The notes below the pieces were generated by a model that worked only from the letters and a program-made list of their open reading frames with translations, searched no databases and was not told the DNA's origin. Below, piece by piece: positions 55,600 to 64,000 of a DNA stretch of 64,000 nt. The position numbers were made by a program, and so were the translations under genes. The stretch comes from Rutpela maculata (Eukaryota; Arthropoda; Insecta; Coleoptera; Cerambycidae). The stretch lies in the NCBI GenBank assembly GCA_936432065.2, contig OW386287.2:88765688-88829687 (forward strand), read 5' to 3'. Every line of letters starts with the position of its first letter. Positions within the stretch are counted from its first letter, which is position 1.

Positions 55600-56440
55600 T
55601 CTGCACAACATTAATATTTTATTCAATATTTTTAATACAAATATATGCTTCATCGGATCGTAGCCCGGGGCCAGCCAGACAACCACGGTGAACACCGCCG
55701 TGGCGAGTGTGAGGCTGGACGGGGTAGGTCCGGTTTGGCTTGGAGAAAAATAGAAAAGTAGCTCCTGTCTTCTGTAGGCAGGCTTAAAGACTAGGTTAAA
55801 ATTATAATGTGTCCACATGGACCTAAAATTAATATAAAAATAAACACAATTCTATAAAAACGTTCGTAGGCAAGAGCACTTAATAATTTTGATTATTGAT
55901 ACGGGAAACAACTAAACGAAAAAACCTCTTCGTTGGTAATGGGATGGATGGCAGGGATGGCCATCTTTGGAAAAAACCATATAACTCTTGGTGGACAGTT
56001 TCCCTGCCAGATGTAGCCAGGGTAGTGTTCATGGTGGCTCGTTTAAGTTTGAGTTGGTATATTTTGCTGTCAAATTTTTAGTTCCAATGTTTCTCTGGGG
56101 AATTTGGTTTTTGAAAAATGTTTAGGTTGGTACCAATGTCTTAAATTGTTTTTAGGTTATGTAGTACTATTTTTAGGTTATGTTACCGGAAGAATTTCCG
56201 GCGGGATGCCGGAAGTAGCGGAAATAGTTTTTAAAATTTAATGTAACTGTCACTTTAAAAAGTTTTATTGGAAAAAACTCACCGAAAGCGTTCCGGTGGG
56301 GTTGCTTACACTTGTAGGGCTTGTAAGCGGTTCAGGATGGCCTCTCACACCATCCGTGGGCTTTATAAACGTCGAAAAAACTTGTAATCTCTCGATGCAC
56401 TTGACACGTCAAAAATACTCAGCATACAGTCTGCACGCTT
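55600..56440 (-). mobile_element. LINE 3'-region copies, minus strand
   Basis: TGATACGGGAAACAACTAAA and CGAAAAAACC near 55896-55926 resemble 42296-42326 in the 3' UTR of the Jockey-like LINE. The end near 55610 is AT-rich like a LINE tail. GC-rich tracts (GCCCGGGGCCAGCCAGAC at 55662, CCGGCGGGATGCCGGAAG at 56200) also fit LINE 3' UTRs. Coding was not found, and there may be two separate fragments. Confidence 0.45.
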
Positions 56441-56509
56441 TAACACACTAGCAGAGAACTTACACCACAAATGGACCCGTAGTATTTTTTGGGAATTTTC
56501 CTTTGAGTC

Positions 56510-57445
56510 CATTTAATAAAATTTGACATTTTTTTGAAAATTTGACATTTTTCTGAAAAGTTATTTTTCCGAAAATTTGACATTTTTCTGAAGTGACATT
56601 TTTTCGAAAATTTGACATTTTTCTGAAGTGACATTACTCCGAAAATTTGACAATTTTCAAACATTTGACATTTTTCTGAAAGGCGACATTTCTTCGAAAA
56701 TTGATGTTTTTTCGAAAATTTGACATTTTTCTGAAAAGTGACATTTTTCCGAAAATTTGACATTTTCTTGAATTTTGACATTTTTCTGAAAAGTGACATT
56801 TCTCTGAAAATTTGACATTTTTTCGAAAATTTGACATTTTTCTGAAGTGACATTACTCCAAAAATTTGACAATTTTCAAACATTTGGCATTTTTCTGAAA
56901 GATGACATTTCTTCGAAAATTTGACATTTCTGAAAGTGACATTTCCCTGAAAATTTAACATTTTTTCGAAAATTTGACGTTTTTCTGAAAGGTGACATTT
57001 TTCTGAAAGGTGACATTTCTTCGAAAATTTGACGTTTTTTCGAAAATTTGACATTTTCCTGAATTTTTGACATTTTTCTGAAAAGTGACATTTCTCTGAA
57101 AATTTGACATTTTTTCGAAAATTTGACATTTTTCTAAATTGACATTACTCCGAAAATTTGACAATTTTCAAACATTTGGCATTTTTCTGAAAGGTGACAT
57201 TTCTTCGAAAATTTGACGTTTTTTCGAAAATGACATTTTTCTGAAAAGTGACATTTTCTGAAAATTTGACATATTTCTGAAAAGTGACATTTCCCTGAAA
57301 ATTTAATATTTTTTCGAAAATTTGACATTTTTCTGAAAAGTGACATTTCTCCGAAAATTTGACGTTTTCCTGAAAATTTGACATTTTCTTAAAAATCTGA
57401 CATTTTTCTGAAAAGTGACATTTCTCCGAAAATTTTATATTTCTT
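56510..57445 (-). repeat. Minisatellite of about 20-bp units with higher-order structure
   Basis: Units of the type AAAATTTGACATTTTTCTG alternate with TCCGAAAATTTGAC and TTCGAAAATTTGAC variants for 0.93 kb. A composite unit containing GACATTACTCC and ACAATTTTCAAACATTTG occurs near 56630, 56849 and 57141. The 229-residue minus-strand frame (56440-57129) made of NFRKNVKFSEKC-like blocks is the translation of this array and probably not a gene. Confidence 0.92.
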
Positions 57446-57479
57446 GGAAATTAAAAAAAAAAAAAATTCGTGACGTCTT

Positions 57480-57830
57480 GTAGAAATATTTTTTTGATAT
57501 CATCATCAGTTCGCCTGTTATAAGAATTTTATGCTTTTACGACGTCATCAGAACGTAGGTGTATTTTTAATTCACTCGTATTCCATCCATCTACAATATT
57601 TCCACCTACGTTTCAAACTTTAATTGTATGTTTCCAATTAAGTCGATATCTGCACCAGTTTCTAAGAATTTTTCTTATTTGTGACGTCATGTGACGTAGG
57701 TGTATTATTAATTCACTCGTAATCCGTCCGTCTACAATATTTATACCTACGTTTCAAATTTCAGTTCGATATTTTCAACCGTTCCCGAGTTATCAGCCGA
57801 AATCACTGAACACCTCTGTCATTATTAGAA
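57480..57830. repeat. Diverged tandem duplication, unit about 150 bp
   Basis: GACGTCAT, ACGTAGGTGTATT, TTAATTCACTCGTA, TCTACAATATTT and ACCTACGTTTCAAA occur in the same order near 57540-57620 and 57690-57770. Confidence 0.8.
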
Positions 57831-57879
57831 TATCACCCTGTACATTGCACTGCTTTGAGAACAAAACAAGTGAAATTTT

Positions 57880-58304
57880 TGTTTTTTAATTTTTTTCACG
57901 GAAACCAAATCGAAAAAGTGCAAGTGTGATATATCGTTGAAATCGGAATTTTTACTGCTTTTCAATGGTTCAATTACAAATTGCAAGTAATCATAAAATA
58001 AACAACTTGTTGTGCCAAAACGGCACTAAACGTAATCCGATCTCAACCAAAACCTTTTCAGATCTTCTGGAGCACTAAAGAAACCCTCATGCAAAGTTTC
58101 ATCCAAATCCGTTTAGTAGCTTCGCCGCTATCGTGCTAACATACATACACACACACACACACATACATACACACAGACATTTTTCAAAAACAATTTTTTT
58201 GGGTTCCTGGGACCTCAAAACGTAAAGATTTGATGTTATCTCAATTTTCGATTTTGGACTAATTGTAGTAACCTCCCACAATTTTATTGTGGGGAGGTTA
58301 AAAT
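57880..58304 (+). repeat. Dispersed repeat ending in a hairpin, with (CA)n
   Basis: CAAAGTTTCATCCAAATCC, GCCGCTATCGTGCTAAC, a CA/TACA run at about 58140-58178 and TTTTTTTGGGTTCCTGGG precede a terminal TAACCTCCCACAAT/ATTGTGGGGAGGTTA stem (58269-58302). The layout resembles 3' regions of widespread non-autonomous arthropod repeats. The superfamily is not determined. Confidence 0.6.
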
Positions 58305-59333
58305 GCAATTTGGTTCTAAAAGAAAACCATTGTTTTAAAAAGTGTTTGTTCTTTAATTTATTTATCTATAGTTTTTATGTTGAAATGCGTTTTTCTTATT
58401 TATATAATATTTTATATACTATTCTGACTTTGTATTCAGTGTAAAACTCAATGATAAAGTTTAATTCATTTTGTTGGTTTCATTTTGGATATATCCAGTC
58501 TATATAAATATATCTAAATTTAAATATCTGATTACATGATATTTATATAAAATAACAGAAATAATATATACACAAGAAATTATGTATCGCATGGAGATAT
58601 ATTGTTCTCATTATCTAAAAAACGATTATTTTAGTAATATCATTAATGGAAAAATTGTACATCATGATTGTCAAGCGAGTTCATGGAATACATTTTTAAG
58701 TAGTATTATTTTTATTGTCAAAGTAATTATTGTGTCGGTCGCAAAACCTTTTACAGAGTATAAATGAAAATCAGGAAGCATGAAATTACACAAATACGAT
58801 ATTTAATTAACCCAAATGAATAATTTAAATGCGATAGATACATTATCTAAATATCAACGTTTTGTCAACTGATGCTTGTTTCAACACTATCTGTAATCAT
58901 TATTTTTTGTTTTACAATGTACGTTTACCAAGGTATACCTTAAACTAAAGTCTTCGCATTGGATACCTATTTTGATTTATATTTTATAATACGCTTTACT
59001 TCGATTTATTATATTATTAGTAAGGCAGCCAGCGATACTTTTAGTTACTATATTTTTTTAAACTTGGTTTATTTTGTTTTTTCGATCTTATTAATGTAAT
59101 TTATCCACAAAACAAACTCCTGCCTCTTTGTTAGCGGGCCAATGCTTGGCAGCAGCATTTTGATTATTTAAAAGTGTCACTGCTTTACGTGTTTAAAGTT
59201 GATATTTTTTGTTTCCCTTATTGACATTACAGTGTGATGGAAAATTATTTCCTGCCACCTTCATTATAGACTGGCGTGCTCCTATCATTTCAATACGTAA
59301 TTAAAATAAAGTCAACTAACAGAAATGTTTAAA
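58305..59333. other. No gene seen
   Basis: AT-rich sequence with no supported feature. The frame at 58582-58767 carries no motif. Confidence 0.4.
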
Positions 59334-59335
59334 TA

Positions 59336-60135
59336 GCCCAGACGACAGGGATCATTTTATAGTGAACTTGCAAAATGAATAATTTTTTTTGAATGAGTTC
59401 GTGAAAGTGTGTAGAATAATATCCTGAAAAATGTACATTCCGCTCGGATGCAGAACATAAAAAAGAAGTGAAAAAAACATTTTTTTTTCATCAATTTTTT
59501 CAAAATTTTGAAATTAATTCAGGGTAGGAAAAAATAAAAAATACAGATGGATAGACCATGTGTTTCTGAACAAAAAATGTAATAAAATTTATCGCTAAAG
59601 CCACGGTATTCCCGAGAAAAAAAATAATGAAGTAACTTTGTCACTCTGCGCTGCCAAGCTCACAGTTATATGCATACTATGGAACCTCTAAAAATTCTTA
59701 GCAGTTCTAACGAGTAAAATAAAGCTTTTTTTCTTTTTCTGATTACATATTTTTAACATTTTTCTTAGAGAATAGGAGGATAAATAGTGAGTATGGAGGG
59801 AAAATATCTAATTATGAATGCATACACAGACACCACACATAGCCGCTGAATCGCTCGCATGAATTTTTACGTGCCTTTACTGTATTGTATTTATTACAGG
59901 TACACCTATCCACATTTCAGCTATATCCAATGGATTCCTTATACATTTGCTAATGTGTTGGAAAAGTTCCAGAATTTATATTCAAAACAATCAAAGATAT
60001 TTTCATAGTTATAAGGATAAGATCGTAAAAATCGCAATTTCTTATCATGATCTGATTGATCATATTTTCGAAAAAATGCATACATATGCATACAACACAT
60101 TTGTGTTTGAACATATCAAGAAAATCGTCAAGCAA
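59336..60135 (+). repeat. Dispersed repeat family F, forward copy
   Basis: Starts GCCCAGACGACAGGG after TA, the same tip as the right end of the element at 39.70 kb, and is collinear with its reverse complement to about 60.11 kb. It includes the uninterrupted site AAAGCCACGGTATTCCC, where the copy at 37.76 kb carries a hAT-like MITE. Confidence 0.85.
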
Positions 60136-60140
60136 GGAAA

Positions 60141-60701
60141 TTAAAATAAATAAATAAACTTTATTTTCCTGTCAGACAAAGTGGACACTTGTATAGGAAT
60201 AGTCATATGCTTACTTATAAACTAACCGTTACTTTCGTAGAACTCATCCAGACTATAAAAGCACTTATCAACAAGATAATTGTTCAGTTGTCTTTTAAAA
60301 GATTTTAAACTTGATGCATTTTTTACATATGTCGGTAATCTGTTAAAAATATTTAGACCTAAATAATTATTTTATATTTACAAAATTGCACATGAAAGTG
60401 GTCCTTTTGCCTAGTATTTATTTGATGAACATTTTTGTTTAAAATATAGTTTGCATTAATTCTATAAACAAAAACACAGTTCATATATTAACAAGCACAC
60501 AAGAGTTAAAATATTGTAGTTTTTAAAAAGGTCTCTACAAGAATACCTATTAGACACACTAGCAATACATCTTAAAATACGTTTTTGTGCAATAAATACA
60601 CCCAATGATTGCGTGGAGCTACCCCAGAAACATACCCCATATCGCATTTTAGAAGAGACCTGAGCATGGCTGATCAACTCTTAAAACAGTTTTTAAGTTT
60701 C
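60141..60701 (-). pseudogene. LINE pol C-terminus with 3' UTR and (TTTA)n tail
   Basis: The minus-strand frame reads MRYGVCFWGSSTQSLGVF, AQKRILRCIASVSNRYSCRD and FKNYNILTLVCLLIYELC. After a frame change near 60460 it continues ILNKNVHQINTRQKDHFHV, GLNIFNRLPTYVKNASSLK and LVDKCFYSLDEFYES before a stop. This is the conserved end of Jockey/CR1-like LINE polymerases. The tail at 60145-60160 is TTATTTATTTATTT on this strand. GAAATTAA at 60137 and 60702 may be a short TSD. Confidence 0.85.
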
Positions 60702-61320
60702 GAAATTAACTGAAAACAAAAAATAATTGACCAAAATATTTTTAATAAAACGAGATATTATAATACACATGAAATTAATAAAAAAAAAATAATTATTTTT
60801 GTGGCCCTGCTCATCATCATCATCATTCTCGATATTTAGCTCATCTTCTTCCTCGTCACTTCCGTTGCACTCATCGTCACTGCTGTAACTGCCATTGCTT
60901 TCTACTTCATCTATTATAATTATGCCATTATTATAATGTTTATAGCGTCATATGATAACTAAGATATAATTGAAAGAATCCGAAACACTGGTGCAATAAG
61001 AACTCGTAGGTATGTAGATTTTACTACAAAAATGAAAAAAAAAACTTTTAATGTGCATGGAAAAAGCTTTCTGTTAGTGCTTGTCAAAAATGTTTGTGAT
61101 TTTGTTTTAATTCTAAAAATCGTTTTAAAGACAAACATTTTTTTCAGTATATTTTATTAATTACCTCTATTTTTTGAAAAATTGAATTAAAAATTAATAA
61201 AAGAGAATATGTAATTATATCAATTTCCTTTTCTTCTATTTTTTTTACGATTTTTTTCTTGCCAATTTAATAAAATTTAAAATACTATGGAAAAATCTGT
61301 GTCTTTAAAGCAAGTTTAAG
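60702..61320. other. No gene called; acidic-coding minus-strand stretch
   Basis: The minus strand of about 60805-60920 translates to an acidic run (SYSSDDECNGSDEEEDEL and DDDDEQ) open in one frame. It may be the tail of a decayed protein or a low-complexity coincidence. Confidence 0.25.
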
Positions 61321-61327
61321 AAAAAAA

Positions 61328-61672
61328 ATCAAAAGCTCTCACGGGACCAACTCGATCCTATGTCTAGTTTCCGATATACAGCTATAAATTCTTGTAAAAT
61401 TCTGTATCTTCTCGAACTTTTAATTTATCGATGGGGCATTGAAGGTCAAAGGAGCAATTTCCGAAAGTTTTTCAATTAAAGTTTTTTGATTAGGAAGACA
61501 CACATTTTTTGTGAAAAATGTTTTAGCTAATTTGAAATATTTTTTCACTCGTTATTTTTATATAGAATTCCTTGCGCCTTCGCCATAATTTTTCAAACTT
61601 AATTTTTTTTTCTACGTTGTATCTCGGAACTAGGCATAGGATCGAGTTGGGTCCATGAGAGATTTTGATCAG
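61328..61672. mobile_element. MITE-like inverted repeat
   Basis: CAAAAGCTCTCACGGGACCA, ACTCGATCCTATG and TAGTTTCCGATA at 61328-61376 are mirrored at 61620-61672 (GGAACTAGGCATAGGATCGA, CCATGAGAGATTTTG). The arms are about 50 bp and the interior is AT-rich and non-coding. Confidence 0.75.
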
Positions 61673-61744
61673 AAAGCCGAAATCTATAACATATTAAAAA
61701 TTCGGCCAATTTGAAAAGGGCCACTTTTCCATAAGATTAGTGCG

Positions 61745-62250
61745 GGATCCTTTGGCACACGTATGTATTTTAACTGGAACTAGATTGTATTTTGATCTTA
61801 TTCCGCTAAAGGGGGAGGGTAAATAGAGGTAAATAAGTAAATCAAGCAAGTAAGCGCCCATAAAATTGGTATTTAGTATATATAAGAGAAGCTAAGGTCT
61901 CAAAAAAATGTTTGGCATTAGCCACCCCCATTACCACCCCCGCCTCATTATTAAAGAGGGTGAAAAAATAAAATTGTGATTTAGCGTGTGTACAAGAACC
62001 AAAGACCTCAACATTTTTTTTTACTTCATCCACCCCCACGTATCATCACCCCCACCCTCACTACCGATGTGGCATATCGTTTTATGGATTTTTTTGGGTT
62101 GACGGTTTCATGTATTATATTATTAAAGTTCCACAAACAATTATTTCCATATAGTGGAGTGCTAATATAGTATCAACATTTTTTGCGTTGTGAGAGACTT
62201 GGATATAAAATCTGGATGTGGAAGTAGTGATTCCTTGGGCAGCGGTTTTT
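61745..62250 (-). repeat. Dispersed repeat family E, reverse copy
   Basis: The reverse complement matches 33.69-34.16 kb from CCGCTGCCCAAGGAATCACT and CTTCCACATCCAGATTTT through GGGGGTGG runs and TAAATACCAATTTTATGGGC to ATACGTGTGCCAAAGG-like text. Confidence 0.85.
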
Positions 62251-62254
62251 ACAA

Positions 62255-63934
62255 TTGTATTTTTTTTTTCATAAAAGAAAAAAAAATAATAATAATACAT
62301 GATTATATTTGGTGACTGAAAAAAATGCAAGTCGATGTTGAAACTAATGACATCATGCCGTGATGCGTTAATCGCTTGAGTATATTTATAAAACGTTGTA
62401 AATTCTGTTCCATCCATCATATTGATTTCAACTTTTATTTTTCTATTTATCCGTTATTACTTAATAGAAAAACATTGATGGCAGATGGTAGGCTATCATA
62501 CCTGAGAACCTTGAAACAGTACAATTTGCAACCCATATTAATCCCTCTTCAACCTACTCTGGCAGTGTAGCAATCATATACTCTAATGTTTTTCCGATGT
62601 AAATAACATGTAAACTCAATTTTAGCCAGTATGTTATCATGTGCTGAACAAGTATACTTTGGCGCGAGTATGGCTTGCCATTCACACTTACTCAAACGGC
62701 ATGATACAATAACAAATATTTTTGAGTATTTCAAGTTCAAATGGAAGTGTATTTTTTTTTTCACCCAAGAATTTACCAGTTTGGCTTAGTATGGCGACCT
62801 TTTCCACTCACGAAAATAATATGGCACCAATTTTTCGTCAGGTTTCTTTTATGAAAATACAAATAAAAGATACCCGGTAGGTTATAATACAAAAATGTAC
62901 TTTTTTTGACATTTTCAAAAAATAAATTAACATGGCGCACCAGCGAAAAAAGTATTGCATTTGCGTTTCCTTCATTTTTACCCGACAATGTGATGAAGTC
63001 ATCAGCTCCCGGTCTATTAGGTAGTATAGCAGAGATTTCGAGTGGCCACCACACCTATTTATGAAATAGTTTTTGAATCAAATTACAGTGTGTCATTGAT
63101 TACCATTATTTGTAGTCTAGTGTCAAGGTTGTCTGGCGTATGTATCAGCACAAAATTTATACCATTTTAGTAAAGGTGACTGAACTGATCCTAGAGGAGA
63201 CGAAGATACATTTTTTCAACTAGGTACATATTACAACTCCTATGGAATATGGTTCGGAAAACTCAGTCATATGCCATGTTAAAATTAACCAATTTTTTGT
63301 CATATATGTACTTGATATTCCCAAGGTCTTTTAGTGAAGTTGAAATACGTGGAAATATTTTAAGTAGTTGAAGATTTAGTCATATTTGATACTTTGTATC
63401 CCAGGAACAGCATTTTGGATTTAATTATGTATTTATGGTATTGTTATAATTTCATGTCAGGGATGTGTTCGGTGTAGGAAAGAAAATCGTATATTATAGC
63501 CAAAACAGCCAAACTTGGTATTTTTCACGAGTCAATACTTGGGCCCTTTTTCATTATTTTTTATTTCTCAAGGATGTTTTAAGAGAATAGTATATAATTG
63601 CCTCAAATAACTACTAATGGGCATTGAAAATGTCTAGTTTTAAAAATAACTTGTAATGTATTTATTGCATACATACAAATCCTGATTAATTAGAGATTAA
63701 TTTAAAACCTTTTTGAACATTAATGGAATTTAACAAGCTAATAAAACCATTTAGCTTTGTGGAAAATGTTATGTAAGTATAAGCCCATTACAAATACAAA
63801 CTAATGGAAGCATTATACTCTTCGCCGATTTACTGAGCTTTTTATATAATTGTTACACATTCTATAGGATACATTCTAAATTTTGTGATACCAACTTTGT
63901 TGTGAAAAAAAAATATATGAAAAAAAATGGGAAA
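62255..63934. other. No gene seen
   Basis: AT-rich sequence. The minus-strand frames at 62115-62420, 62549-62764 and 62773-63054 have no recognisable motif. Confidence 0.4.
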
Positions 63935-64000
63935 GAAAACACCTTGTCAGGGATTCGAACACAAGACCTTTGGATTGCCAGACAAAGCTTTAGCCATTGG
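63935..64000 (-). mobile_element. tRNA-derived SINE, cut by the window edge
   Basis: On the minus strand, TGGCTAAAGCTTTGTCTGGC (A-box region) is followed by AATCCAAAGGTCTTGTGTTC and GTTCGAATCCC (exact B box). The order and spacing match a tRNA-like RNA polymerase III promoter. The 5' end lies outside the window. It differs from the SINE at 25.3-25.5 kb. Confidence 0.8.

Noticed and set aside
56440..57129. 229-residue open frame as a repeat protein
   Set aside because: It is the translation of a 20-bp minisatellite, several other frames of the same array are open too, and there is no flanking gene structure.

Overview
This window reads as nuclear DNA of an arthropod, most likely an insect. 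It is strongly AT-rich and has no bacterial-style operons and no long open frame. It is packed with arthropod-type transposable-element (TE) remains: piggyBac, hAT-like, Tc1/mariner-like and THAP-containing DNA elements, RTE/Jockey/R1-type LINEs, tRNA-derived SINEs, foldback elements and satellite arrays. I found no intact host gene. Every protein-coding signal I recognise is a broken TE-derived gene, and most long open frames are chance or lie in repeats.

Layout. 0-3.6 kb holds tandem duplications, a near-perfect 64-bp palindrome, a 271-bp TIR element and a 123-bp satellite. 3.65-5.84 kb is a complete but decayed DNA transposon with an 8-bp target-site duplication (TSD) and a recognisable transposase of a little-characterised arthropod family. 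6.0-7.5 kb is a long foldback. 8.8-9.3 kb is an RTE-like reverse transcriptase. 9.6-14.1 kb is a TIR element split by a 3-kb LINE with a 22-bp TSD, an OTU-like remnant and repeated 3' modules. 16.6-19.1 kb holds a 243-bp satellite, conserved modules and a foldback. 22.9-23.5 kb has two adjacent LINE tails. 27.4-29.3 kb is a decayed nuclease-like TE gene. 30.0-30.9 kb holds an exact 108-bp array. 31.3-33.6 kb is an inverted-repeat element hit by an internally deleted piggyBac.

36-40 kb has a reverse-transcriptase (RT) fragment and a nested TIR element. 40.3-41.0 kb has paired hairpins and a Crypton-like exon. 41.5-43.1 kb is a TTA-flanked element with tRNA-like arms, interrupted by a LINE. 43.7-48.7 kb is a three-level nest ending in a 2.2-kb foldback. 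50.5-53.6 kb is a nested hAT-like element carrying a two-exon THAP remnant. 54.9-64 kb holds LINE tails, a 0.93-kb minisatellite, dispersed repeats and a SINE at the right edge.

The regions are tied together by nesting. In several places the TSD, or a paralogous empty copy elsewhere in the window, lets insertion order be read directly from the sequence. Coordinates for elements with TSDs are exact by my reading. Boundaries of pseudogenes and dispersed repeats are approximate. All family assignments are by eye, without database searches.
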